Assembly (NCBI GenBank): GCA_963848675.1
Contig: CAWKEY010000023.1
Location: forward strand, 248,001-312,000
Length of the DNA: 64,000 nucleotides
Origin: CAWKEY01 sp963848675
GTDB taxonomy: Bacteria > Pseudomonadota > Gammaproteobacteria > Methylococcales > Methylomonadaceae
Reading direction: 5' to 3'
How positions within the stretch are numbered: the stretch's first letter is position 1; every line of letters starts with the position of its first letter. Positions 18,159-26,563 of the stretch are shown here, piece after piece. The notes beneath the pieces are model-generated. The model had not been told where the DNA came from, did not search any database, and saw only the letters and a program-made list of their open reading frames with translations. Both the position numbers and the translations under genes were made by a program.

Positions 18159-19591
18159 CTACCAACGATATCGTCAGCAAACTCTGGAACCTCTGCAACA
18201 TTCTCAAGGATGACGGCGTTACTTATCATCAATACGTCACCGAGCTGACCTATCTGCTGTTTCTAAAAATGGCCATGGAAACCGGCAGCGAAGAGCAACT
18301 GCCAGAAGGTTACCGCTGGTCGGATTTGGAAAGCCGCGCAGCACCGGATCGCTTGGAGTTTTACAAAATCCTGCTGATCCACTTGGGTAGCCACGGTTCC
18401 CGGTTGGCACAGGAGATTTTCGCCAATGCCAGCAGCTTCATCAAAAAACCGGCCACACTGTCATCGCTGGTCGCGGAAATCGACAAACTGGATTGGTACA
18501 GCGTGCACCGCGAAGACCTTGGTGACTTGTACGAAGGCTTGCTGGAGAAAAACGCCAACGAAAAAAAATCCGGCGCCGGTCAGTACTTTACGCCGCGTAC
18601 TTTGATCAATAGCATGGTGCGCGTGATGCAACCGACGTTGGCCGATACCATTCAAGACCCGGCAGCAGGCACCGGCGGCTTCTTAATTGCCGCCAATCAT
18701 TACCTGCGCACCCATCACGATTTTGATGCACTCACCGAAACTCAGCAGCGCAAATACCGCAATAACACGTTTTACGGTATGGAGCATGTGCAGGATACCC
18801 ACCGTTTGGCGTTGATGAACCTGATGCTGCACGGCATCGATGGCGGCATACGCTATGGCGATACCCTCAGCCCGGAAGGCCAAGCCTTACCCAACGCCAC
18901 ACTGATCCTGACCAATCCGCCGTTCGGCACAAAAAAAGGCGGCGGACTGCCCAGCCGAGATGACTTCACGTTTCCGACCAGTAACAAGCAGTTCTGTTTT
19001 TTGCAGCATATCTATCGCGGCTTAAAACCGGGTGGCCGTGCTGCCGTGGTCTTACCGGATAACGTGCTGTTCGAATCCAACGTCGGCACCGACATTCGCC
19101 GTGACCTGATGGACAAATGCAACCTGCACACCATCCTGCGCCTACCGACCGGCATATTTTACGCCCAGGGCGTTAAAACCAATGTCTTGTTCTTTACCCG
19201 TGGCGACAGTGACAAAGGCAACACCCAGGAAACCTGGATATACGACCTACGTGCCAACATGCCGCAATTTGGCAAACGCACGCAATTGACCGAACAGCAT
19301 TTTGCCGAGTTTGAAGCTGCTTTTGGCGATGACCCATTAGCAGGAACGACCAGTCTTGCTAAACGCATAGACCAAGGCGAAACCGGCCGCTTTCGCTGTT
19401 ACACCCGCGAGCAAATCGCCGAGCTTGGCGACAGTCTGGACATCAGTTGGTTAAAAGACGACAGCGCCACCGATGCGCAAGACTTACCGGAACCAGCACT
19501 GCTGGCACAGGAAGCCATGGTTGAACTGGATGCGGCGATGGATGAATTGCGGGGGATTTTGGAAGAGTTGGACGAGGAAATTGAAGGATGA
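18155..19591 (+). CDS. hsdM: Type I restriction-modification DNA methyltransferase subunit M
   Basis: The 478-residue protein has the HsdM N-terminal helical domain (WNLCNILKDDGVTYHQYVTE), SAM-binding motif I (QDPAAGTGGFLIA, about 167) and the N6-adenine catalytic motif IV (LTNPPFGTKKGG, about 253). It methylates adenine in the site chosen by HsdS and forms the M2S core. The start overlaps the PIN gene stop by 4 bp and its own stop overlaps hsdS by 4 bp. It appears complete, so modification may persist even though hsdR is broken. Confidence 0.96.
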   Translation: MTTNDIVSKLWNLCNILKDDGVTYHQYVTELTYLLFLKMAMETGSEEQLPEGYRWSDLESRAAPDRLEFYKILLIHLGSHGSRLAQEIFANASSFIKKPATLSSLVAEIDKLDWYSVHREDLGDLYEGLLEKNANEKKSGAGQYFTPRTLINSMVRVMQPTLADTIQDPAAGTGGFLIAANHYLRTHHDFDALTETQQRKYRNNTFYGMEHVQDTHRLALMNLMLHGIDGGIRYGDTLSPEGQALPNATLILTNPPFGTKKGGGLPSRDDFTFPTSNKQFCFLQHIYRGLKPGGRAAVVLPDNVLFESNVGTDIRRDLMDKCNLHTILRLPTGIFYAQGVKTNVLFFTRGDSDKGNTQETWIYDLRANMPQFGKRTQLTEQHFAEFEAAFGDDPLAGTTSLAKRIDQGETGRFRCYTREQIAELGDSLDISWLKDDSATDAQDLPEPALLAQEAMVELDAAMDELRGILEELDEEIEG

Positions 19592-20976
19592 GTGATTTTC
19601 CTAATGGATGGTGCTACTCAAACTTGGGTGAAGTTTGTGATAAAGGTCAGTACGGTTGGACAACCAAGTCATCAGACATTGGACACGTCAAGTTTCTTCG
19701 CACTACTGACATCACTCAAGGCGCAATAAACTGGGAAACAGTGCCGTTCTGCGAAGAGTCCCCATCTGACTTGGCAAAATATTTAATTAATCCAAATGAT
19801 ATTTTGATTTCTAGGGCTGGCTCAGTTGGATTTAGTGCTTTGATTCCAAGTAATGTATCTAAAGCAGTTTTTGCTTCATACCTTATTCGATTTGTTCCTT
19901 CACAAGAGATCGAACCTCGCTACATTGCTCAATTTCTAAGATCTAATCAATATTGGAAACAGATTAGTGTCGCTGCCAACGGTATCGCATTGGCAAATAT
20001 TAACGCTACAAAACTAGCCGATGTACGTTTGCCGCTAGCCCCATACTATGAGCAGAAACGCATCACCGACAAACTCGATACCGTACTGGCTCGGGTAGAT
20101 GCATGCCGCGACCACCTCGACCGCATTCCCGCCATCCTCAAACGTTTTAGGCAATCGGTGCTTGCTGCGGCAACTTCTGGCAATCTGACTAAGGAATGGC
20201 GAGAGCAAAACTCTAACACTCCTAGTCATTGGTCTAGCTCAACGTTAGGCTCTCTGATTCAACGAATCGAAGCTGGCTTAAACGTTAAGTGTGACGAGCG
20301 GCCGCCTGAAATTGGGGAGATAGGACTGGTAAAAATTAGTGCTGTGTCGTGGGGGGTGTTTAACGACGATGAAAGTAAAACGTTACCTTCTGGAACAGTA
20401 CTACCTGATTCTACTCGAATTAAGGTAGGTGATTTTCTGATATCAAGAGCAAATACACTTGAACTCGTTGGCGCATGTGTTTTGGTAGAAAATGTTAAAC
20501 GCCCCGTATACCTTCCTGACAAGGTTCTTCGACTAGTGCTTTCTGAAGAAATAAAGCCTTGGCTTCTTTATGTTCTGCGTTCTGATATTGGCCGTCATCA
20601 AATAGAGACTCTTGCAAGTGGCAATCAGCTTTCAATGCGTAATCTTTCACAGGCTAATTTGAAGAGCATTCAGATTCCGATGCCAGAAATGGAAGAAAGG
20701 AATGAAATTGTCCGCCGCGTAGAATCGCTACTCGCCTACGCCGACCGCCTGGAAGCGCGCTACAAAGCCGCCAGCGCTCAAGTCGAAAAACTCACCCCGT
20801 CGCTACTGGCCAAAGCCTTTCGCGGCGAACTGGTCCCGCAAGACCCCAACGACGAGCCTGCCAGTGCATTATTGGCTCGCATCGCTGCTGTCCGGTCTAC
20901 TGATAAACCGGTTAAAGTGCGTAAGTCGTCGCGCGGCAAAACCGCTCGGGTTTCCCAAGAAGGCCGCGACGAATGA
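19588..20976 (+). CDS. hsdS: Type I restriction-modification specificity subunit S
   Basis: The 462-residue protein shows two target-recognition domains (about 1-150 and 205-380), each followed by a conserved helical spacer: YYEQKRITDKLDTVLARVDA in the middle and MEERNEIVRRVESLLAYADR near the end, plus SLLAKAFRGELVPQDPNDEP. HsdS picks the bipartite DNA target. The recognition-domain DNA is visibly more AT-rich than the spacers and the neighbouring genes, as expected when these domains are exchanged between lineages. The C-terminal tail is Lys/Arg-rich. Confidence 0.94.
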   Translation: MSDFPNGWCYSNLGEVCDKGQYGWTTKSSDIGHVKFLRTTDITQGAINWETVPFCEESPSDLAKYLINPNDILISRAGSVGFSALIPSNVSKAVFASYLIRFVPSQEIEPRYIAQFLRSNQYWKQISVAANGIALANINATKLADVRLPLAPYYEQKRITDKLDTVLARVDACRDHLDRIPAILKRFRQSVLAAATSGNLTKEWREQNSNTPSHWSSSTLGSLIQRIEAGLNVKCDERPPEIGEIGLVKISAVSWGVFNDDESKTLPSGTVLPDSTRIKVGDFLISRANTLELVGACVLVENVKRPVYLPDKVLRLVLSEEIKPWLLYVLRSDIGRHQIETLASGNQLSMRNLSQANLKSIQIPMPEMEERNEIVRRVESLLAYADRLEARYKAASAQVEKLTPSLLAKAFRGELVPQDPNDEPASALLARIAAVRSTDKPVKVRKSSRGKTARVSQEGRDE

Positions 20977-20997
20977 TGGCATAAGGAAATCAATTAA

Positions 20998-21787
20998 ATG
21001 CTTGATCAGGTCGATGCCTTTTTCTCGCTGTTGGAGCGGTTTAAAAAATATGCTGCGGCGAAGCAAAAAACAGACACATTACCCAGTCGATTTGTTAGCC
21101 TGTTTAAAAACCATGGTGTGCATCGCAACCAGATTCCGCGCTTTTTCGATCACGGCTTAACCCTGGCTGATGTGGCGAGCGACGATAAGCTGCTGGTCAA
21201 ATTGACCCCGGATATTTTGCAGGTGGCCAGCGAGTTGTTCGCCGTGCGCCTGGAATGGCTGGAAGGCGTCGATGACATAATCTATGAGACGCATGATTTT
21301 TATAAGCAACCGCAAGCCTATGCCGAGTTTCTTGCCGAGTTAGTCGAAGGCAGCAATGATCACATTTACGCTAAGTTAGTGCTATCGAAAGATCCACGTT
21401 GCCAACAAGATGCCTTGCTGATTTTGGCGGAAACCTTTTCTGAAAATGGTAACGAAGCGGTCGAGCGTTATCACTTGTGCAGCAACTGGTACAGTAAATA
21501 CTGGAAGTCGCGGGCGGACTTGGCGGCATGTATTGCGACGACCGAGAAGCAATCCGTGTTCATCAAAGGCATTAAAACCGCGGCGAATATCGATAGACTT
21601 TGCGAGGGAGAGCGTTTTATGACTGATCTTAACGAACTGCCGTGGGCCTATGGACGAGATTGGCTATTCCGAAAGCAGTTTAAGCCTTGGTATCCGGATG
21701 AGTGGTTATATGACCCTGAAGCCTATTTGAATGGTGTTGACGAAGGTATTTTTGGCAAAGTCAGTGCACTTTCGATGTGGTTGGAGC
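20998..21787 (+). pseudogene. Unknown gene downstream of hsdS, 5' part, interrupted by an IS10-like element
   Basis: The reading frame from 20998 covers 263 codons (MLDQVDAFFSLLERFKKYAA onward), then runs into an insertion sequence. The last 47 bp of the apparent open frame (to 21834) are IS sequence. Past the element the same frame resumes at 23144 and ends at 23232, giving an ancestral 292-residue protein. No signal peptide or membrane segment is seen. The protein is mixed helical with several aromatic patches (WLEGVDDIIYETHDFYKQPQ, YHLCSNWYSKYWKSRADLAA). I do not recognise the family. Being in the hsd transcription unit suggests an accessory or defence-linked role, which is an inference. 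Confidence 0.75.
21779..21787. repeat. Left copy of 9-bp target duplication
   Basis: GGTTGGAGC here is repeated at 23135-23143, directly outside the two ends of the IS10-like element. Nine base pairs is the usual duplication for the IS10 group of the IS4 family. Confidence 0.92.
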
Positions 21788-23134
21788 CTGAGGTATCCCC
21801 ACGAATTTACCCTCCCTCGAATGAGTCGAAGTAGTTTAATAAAAGAGCTTGCGCCTGTTCCAACATTGAGGCGGACAACTCAAAGGCAACATAGCGGCAG
21901 GCGATTCGGGCGAGAAATATAACCGAATACGGTGAGTGATTCTGGTTGCTGTTGACTTTGATATGTCGTTCGATTTCAGTACCTTTTAAACAAAGCCCAG
22001 TGAGCCAAAGCGCGAAAATGATGAGCGCGGCGATTAATAACAGGTTGGCGCGGCGTTCGGCTTCAATCCGGCTTTCGCTGGTAAAATCCAAGCCATAATG
22101 CGTACTTTTTGTGTCTCGCAGGCCTTCCTCAATTTGCATGCGGCTTCGATAATAATCCACGACCCGCGCCGCAGAAAACGCTTTTAGCGAGGGCGATACG
22201 ACCAGAAGCCAAGGCTCTTTTTCGCGTTTGGCGTGTTTACGACTGGCACTGGATTGGCTTGGACGATGTTGGGCCGTCAGGTGTTTCCGGCCTTTGGCGG
22301 GCTGATAAAATGTCACCAACTCACCGTCTAGCGGGTGGCTACGCACCCAACGGGCCGGGCCCAAGCACTTGGGTTTTCGAGTGGCTTTGGCGTAGAGTGA
22401 CTTTGCCGCCAGCCAATCGTTAGGCCGGTTGGCCCAGGCAATGAAATCCCTATTGCGAATTCGTCCGAGCCAATGCCAGCCCAAACTTTCAACTTCGCGA
22501 AAAAATGGCGTGCGAAATCCGGAATCGGCAACGATGATAGGCGTTACATTAGCGGGTAGCAATGCTTGCAAACTGCTGAGAAATCGCTGCTGTACCCGGC
22601 GGTTGCCCAGTTTTTTAATGGGATGAATTTCTTCGTACAAGGTAACGGAACGTCCTCCCGTAGGCAGCGCTGCTCGTAAGAGCTGCTGATGCTGATCTGC
22701 GGTCAGGGGCGACCAGTCGATAAGGATCAACGGCATGGGCAGGGACTGCAATAGCCATTGGGTCATAGCACCGTAGATCGCCATGCGTTCGGTGTTAAGA
22801 TGGCGATTCCCGGCTAAACGATCCATGCGTTTGATTTTGTGTTTGATGCAGGCCGGTCCGGAAAGCGTCCGTCCGAGTTGCGTAATCGATACCGACGCTC
22901 CTTTCAACCCAGCCTCGACTGCAGCCATCAGCGCTGTGAATCGAGTAGCATGAATGCTAGGAAGTTTTTCTTTTAACAAGTTATGCAGCAGAGCAATAAT
23001 TGACATAAATTTATCCTTCCAGATTATTATTTTAGAATGAATTCTTATGCTCAGACCGACTTAAATCTTATCTTTATCCAAATCTTATCCAATAATGCAT
23101 TGTTTTTTATTGATATTTTGTGGGGATACCTCAG
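21788..23134. mobile_element. IS4-family (IS10-group-like) insertion sequence, 1347 bp
   Basis: The element starts with CTGAGGTATCCCCAC (21788-21802) and ends with the exact complement GTGGGGATACCTCAG (23120-23134). Both ends are flanked by GGTTGGAGC. It carries one intact transposase gene on the minus strand. Intact ends, an intact frame and a perfect target duplication all indicate a recent, potentially active insertion into the gene downstream of hsdS. Confidence 0.93.
21807..23006 (-). CDS. IS4-family transposase (IS10-like)
   Basis: The 399-residue protein has the IS4/IS10 layout: an N-terminal region with LGRTLSGPACIKHKIKRMDR, a first catalytic Asp in PLILIDWSPLT, a second in PIIVADSGFRTPF, and the Y-R-S-R-M-Q-IEEGLRDTK signature carrying the catalytic Glu. 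It catalyses cut-and-paste transposition. It fills nearly the whole element between the terminal repeats. Confidence 0.93.
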   Translation of the reverse strand: MSIIALLHNLLKEKLPSIHATRFTALMAAVEAGLKGASVSITQLGRTLSGPACIKHKIKRMDRLAGNRHLNTERMAIYGAMTQWLLQSLPMPLILIDWSPLTADQHQQLLRAALPTGGRSVTLYEEIHPIKKLGNRRVQQRFLSSLQALLPANVTPIIVADSGFRTPFFREVESLGWHWLGRIRNRDFIAWANRPNDWLAAKSLYAKATRKPKCLGPARWVRSHPLDGELVTFYQPAKGRKHLTAQHRPSQSSASRKHAKREKEPWLLVVSPSLKAFSAARVVDYYRSRMQIEEGLRDTKSTHYGLDFTSESRIEAERRANLLLIAALIIFALWLTGLCLKGTEIERHIKVNSNQNHSPYSVIFLARIACRYVAFELSASMLEQAQALLLNYFDSFEGG

Positions 23135-23143
23135 GGTTGGAGC
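23135..23143. repeat. Right copy of 9-bp target duplication
   Basis: Second copy of GGTTGGAGC outside the right end of the IS10-like element. It lies in the frame of the interrupted gene. Confidence 0.92.
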
Positions 23144-23232
23144 ATTTTGAGCATGGCTACATGCAAACAGGACAGCCCCGAAAGCATGCCAAAGCGGAAT
23201 TTATGGCGGCCTTAAAAAAATACAAAAACTAA
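23144..23232 (+). pseudogene. 3' fragment of the IS-interrupted gene downstream of hsdS
   Basis: After removal of the IS and one 9-bp repeat, the frame reads W-L-E followed by HFEHGYMQTGQPRKHAKAEF and MAALKKYKN, ending at TAA (23230-23232). The Lys-rich end gives a natural C-terminus. It has no start of its own and is not expected to be translated. Confidence 0.8.
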
Positions 23233-23259
23233 ATTCTAATCAGGTTTCAATGGTGACTT

Positions 23260-23925
23260 ATGAAAGGAAAAATCAGCCAGTGGAATGATGAAAAAGGTTT
23301 TGGCTTTATCGTTTCCGACGATGGAGCCGAGAAAGTGTTTTTTCATATTTCCAGCCTCAAAACCAGCACTAGAAGGCCAGAGGTTGGTGACAGTGTTGTC
23401 TATGAATCCTCGCTGGATGCCAAGCAGCGTTTACAAGCCAAAGCGGTAGTCATTGAAAGATTGGTTCAAACTGCTACGCAGCGAAAAGCTCATTTTATTC
23501 ACGTAACCCCGCCCCGGAAAAACGCGCTGGATTACTTGTTGATTCTGGTCTTATTGGGCTGCTTGGGAAAAGTGGGATGGGATTTTTATCAGACCCGTCT
23601 ACTGAATGAAGCTATTGCTCCTTACGCAATTGCAGCGGTAGTCGCATTTCTTGTTCTCAATCGGCAAAAGAAACCGAAAGAGAAGCAGTTTAGTTGTGCA
23701 CGGTGTAAGGCTATTGCGAATTTCGACTCCCGGACGATCCAAGCCTGGAATAACGGCTTTCTTAAGTTGTATTGCAATACTTGCCATCACCGGTGGTTGC
23801 GTGAAAACCCGGTACAGCCGCGTGGTTACTCGGAAGGTCGTGGCAGCGGCTGCCTTGGTATTCTGTGCCTTCTCTTCATCATGCCAGTTGCTGCGGGGAT
23901 AGCTGTTTTTCAATGGATGATATGA
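23260..23925 (+). CDS. Cold-shock-domain protein with membrane segments and a zinc-ribbon-like module
   Basis: Residues 1-68 form a cold-shock domain (MKGKISQWNDEKGFGFIVSD and KVFFHISSL, the RNP1 and RNP2 equivalents) that binds single-stranded nucleic acid. Next come a hydrophobic segment (YLLILVLLGCLGKVGWDFY, about 91-109), another at about 120-132, a four-Cys module (C-A-R-C at about 148 and C-N-T-C at about 172) and a final membrane segment (CLGILCLLFIMPVAAGIAVF). CSD proteins fused to membrane segments, often annotated with DUF1294, are known. The Cys pairs suggest a metal site. Function is unknown; it could be an RNA-linked membrane stress protein. Confidence 0.75.
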   Translation: MKGKISQWNDEKGFGFIVSDDGAEKVFFHISSLKTSTRRPEVGDSVVYESSLDAKQRLQAKAVVIERLVQTATQRKAHFIHVTPPRKNALDYLLILVLLGCLGKVGWDFYQTRLLNEAIAPYAIAAVVAFLVLNRQKKPKEKQFSCARCKAIANFDSRTIQAWNNGFLKLYCNTCHHRWLRENPVQPRGYSEGRGSGCLGILCLLFIMPVAAGIAVFQWMI

Positions 23926-24349
23926 TCAAGATAATTTGAGGATTTAACACAGATTTTGATACAGGGCATCGGCCCTATTGCGAAATATTGAATGAGCAGT
24001 AGTTTGTCGCTGTCCTGTCGAGTGAGCTTTGTACTATCTATACCATCTCAAAACTGCTCAATTAATTCTAATTGTGAGACGGCGTCGAATATTTACCAGT
24101 CAGTAGCATCAAAACAGATCGGCCATAATTTCTATAACTTTGTTTTCATGGATAATTTATTTTTCAATCCGGTAAAAGCTGGAAACCGAAAGTGGAAAAT
24201 ATTGGACGCTGGCTCATTCGAGTAGACCGGCTATTTAAAGAAAAATTAAGGTAGTGAGTGTTACCCTCTGATTAAAAGCAAAAACGCCTCTTAAGTCAGG
24301 CATTTTTTGTCAGCTACAGATTAACAATCCAAGAATTAGATGGAGGGTC
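23926..24349. other. Intergenic stretch with no supported gene
   Basis: A 77-codon frame at 23992-24225 exists but has no ribosome-binding site, unusual composition (Ser/Asn-rich) and no family resemblance. The only other element seen is a weak terminator-like hairpin at 24279-24308. Confidence 0.4.
24279..24308 (+). terminator. Weak terminator-like hairpin
   Basis: GCCT (24286-24289) and AGGC (24298-24301) form a short stem around an 8-nt loop, followed by TTTTTT. The stem is only 4-5 bp, so the call is tentative. Confidence 0.3.
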
Positions 24350-24463
24350 ATGATTATGGCTAAGTTTAAACTTGACGATGGTACTGAGTATTTGGCGGAA
24401 GATTTTATCGACGGGTGTTACGTCTGCCCCTATTTAATCCCCAGATACGACTTTAGTCCCTAA
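24350..24463 (+). CDS. Possible 37-residue small protein
   Basis: A strong ribosome-binding site (GGAGGG, 4 nt before the ATG) opens MIMAKFKLDDGTEYLAEDFI, then DGCYVCPYLIPRYDFSP and TAA. It is acidic, has a C-Y-V-C motif and is too short for domain assignment. The good SD is the only support; it may be the truncated start of a longer lost gene, given the fragments around it. Confidence 0.3.
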   Translation: MIMAKFKLDDGTEYLAEDFIDGCYVCPYLIPRYDFSP

Positions 24464-24589
24464 GTAATTCAGGGATTCTGGCTGTAGAGTCCCTTTCTAA
24501 GCGCGAGACAAATTCGGTATTTAAAAGGCTGGCACTCCTCTGTTATCGTGGGAAGCTTCGAAACCAATCACGCAGAAAGAGGCCTGCCT

Positions 24590-24772
24590 ATGTACCGAAT
24601 TGTCGCATCAATTATCTCTCTTCAACAACATCTCGATGCATTAGCGAATAATCCGATTATCTATCGACCTAGCGTGTGTCCGCATTGTTCTTTTGGACAG
24701 TTATGGTGTCATGGCTGTTATGAGCGTAAAGCAGATCGGCCTAGAGCGGCATCGATTTGCCGAACTGGATAA
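24590..24772 (+). pseudogene. N-terminal fragment of a zinc-ribbon transposase
   Basis: From the ATG at 24590 the frame reads MYRIVASIISLQQHLDALAN then C-P-H-C and LWCHGCYERKADR. This matches the N-terminal zinc-ribbon region of a widespread group of IS transposases. After K-A-D-R the sequence leaves the family and stops within 9 codons, so only about 50 of several hundred residues remain. The break point is where the next fragment begins. Confidence 0.6.
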
Positions 24773-25145
24773 CGCTGCCATCGAGGTGGCGCTGAAAACG
24801 CCATTGGCTCGCCTGTTCGATTTATCAGCACAAACCCCGTGGTGGATAACACAGACGCTGTACGCCGATTTTCCGTTACGGGAGCAGGAAACGCGCTGGG
24901 TATTTCATCTGGACGCCGAGGAGAATTTCAAATTGCTCGATCAAAAAGCCAACGGAGAACCGGTTTGGCTTGAACGCAACGGCTCGGTTAGGCTAATTGA
25001 GCCAGTCGCTAACGATTGGCTGTCTTGCAGGAATCACGAACTGTTTGAACACTGCGAGGCATTTAATTTGTCGCTGACTGAAGGCATGCGTGTTTCGGTC
25101 AGAAAAGAGCACGTCACATACGATAGGTCGTTTGGCTTGTATTAG
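24720..25145 (+). pseudogene. Unrecognised 141-codon frame, probably a 5'-truncated gene
   Basis: The frame starting at 24720 (MSVKQIGLERHRFAELDNAA) overlaps the transposase fragment in another frame, so its first few codons are IS-derived. Coding-like sequence begins at about I-G-L-E-R-H-R-F. It continues ARLFDLSAQTPWWITQTLYA and WLSCRNHELFEHCEAFNLSL to a stop at 25145. No domain was recognised. The most likely reading is that a partial IS replaced the true 5' end; it could also be a novel small protein expressed from the IS. Confidence 0.4.
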
Positions 25146-25315
25146 GTTCTATTGACATTCACTTTACCAAAATAGCCAATGGCTTGTTAAGGCGCCGCAG
25201 GACATGCCGGTACGTCCCAGTACCAACTCGCGCGCACCTTCTACTTTAACAAGGCGACTGCTGTTCCGAGATTTTCTTCTGCGATGTAAATAAAGATTTC
25301 TAGTAAGCCCTCTGA

Positions 25316-26563
25316 TCAGTCTATGGTTTCAACCCAGCGACAGCGATTCTTCACAATCTCAGCCGTATTTTCGTTGCCAATGCCTTTGGCAATTAATGCA
25401 ACGACTCTGTCATCGGTATCGTAACCGACGTGAGCATCGATAGGATTAGCCATTTTGCCCAAGCCAAAAGCATCAAAAATAGTGGCTACATTAATGTTGA
25501 TGTTTGTGACATCTATGCAAAGTCGTGGATCCAGATATTTTTCTACGAAACCGTGGGGAATTGCGTAACTTAAAAGATCATTAGGATCACTAAAGGCGAT
25601 GATGGGCGTTTTGGCCAGCATTCGCTGATTATATTTTTCACCTTCGGGTCGACAATATGCCGCTTTTTGGTTGCTTACATCAGGTAATTTACGTCCCAAT
25701 TGCAGCATGGGCAATTGATTGGACATCATATACATGGGGATTTGTTTATGCTTCAAAGCCTCGCCAAATGCTGGATCACGCTCATCCCGCAAAGAAGCAA
25801 TGCGCTGCATGCCGTCAATGATGATGCGACTGCCCAGGCTGTGTGAAATAAAAGCATATTGATCGACATGAATATTTGCAGCGATGTGCTCATCATTGAA
25901 TGAACAGGCTTGAGTTACATCGTCAGGCAGGTCGTCCCAGTTGCTTTTGGTCATCCAGCAAAAAGATTGGCCAAATGATACCAATATATCCTCCCTGCTC
26001 TCTCCCAGATAAATAATCGGATCAGGCCCGGTATCATTGGAGAACTTCTTCAGCAGATCATTGATTTCTGCTCTGCGGAAGGAATATTCACCCGAATTAT
26101 CATAAGCCAGCACTTCTTTTTGTTTGGCAGTAATGGCAGACCAGGTTAATTCATAAAATAGTAACTCTCTGCTTCTGTCCTTGCTCAACAAACGGCTAAT
26201 TCTTAAGTTGCCCAAATTTTTACTTGAATCAACTCGGCTGGTCAGTGAGATATTTTTGTATTGCGCTGACATTACCGGCAAATCCAGCTCTTTTGCCAGT
26301 TTTTCTACAAATTGGGTTGAATACCCGGGTAGATGGTAACCCACTCCATGCACCATGAGCACCTTCATTTTGCCTTGTTTGTTGCCCAAAAATGGCGAAA
26401 GACCCTTGAAGGGTTTTCCCCAGATTTCGCAAAGGCGCGTGTCCACGGATTGCTGTTTTTCCAAAAATGCTTCTACCATGCCCTTGCCCAGACTCGAGCA
26501 GCCGCTGATCATTGAGATTAAAAAGACCAAAATAAATCTATGCTTTACATTCATATGTTTCAT
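25316..26563 (-). CDS. Outer-membrane or periplasmic lipoprotein with alpha/beta-hydrolase fold
   Basis: The 415-residue precursor starts with a lipoprotein signal (FILVFLISMISGC, lipobox ISGC at about Cys22). The body has the hydrolase features MKVLMVHGVGYHLPG (oxyanion loop HG), a nucleophile elbow in AFISHSLGSR (S-H-S-L-G), an Asp in IAFSDPNDLLSY and a late His in NPIDAHVGYDTDD, so a Ser-Asp-His triad is plausible. The substrate is unknown; a lipid or ester is likely for this fold. The start may be Met4. It stands at the right edge of the accessory region. Confidence 0.72.
   Translation of the reverse strand: MKHMNVKHRFILVFLISMISGCSSLGKGMVEAFLEKQQSVDTRLCEIWGKPFKGLSPFLGNKQGKMKVLMVHGVGYHLPGYSTQFVEKLAKELDLPVMSAQYKNISLTSRVDSSKNLGNLRISRLLSKDRSRELLFYELTWSAITAKQKEVLAYDNSGEYSFRRAEINDLLKKFSNDTGPDPIIYLGESREDILVSFGQSFCWMTKSNWDDLPDDVTQACSFNDEHIAANIHVDQYAFISHSLGSRIIIDGMQRIASLRDERDPAFGEALKHKQIPMYMMSNQLPMLQLGRKLPDVSNQKAAYCRPEGEKYNQRMLAKTPIIAFSDPNDLLSYAIPHGFVEKYLDPRLCIDVTNININVATIFDAFGLGKMANPIDAHVGYDTDDRVVALIAKGIGNENTAEIVKNRCRWVETID

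Noticed and set aside
23992..24225. 77-codon ORF after the cold-shock-domain gene
   Set aside because: It has no ribosome-binding site, biased Ser/Asn composition and no family resemblance.
11250..25315. Integrase-mediated island with direct att repeats at tRNA-Arg
   Set aside because: No copy of the tRNA 3' end and no integrase gene could be found inside the window; only the position supports the idea, so attachment sites are not annotated.
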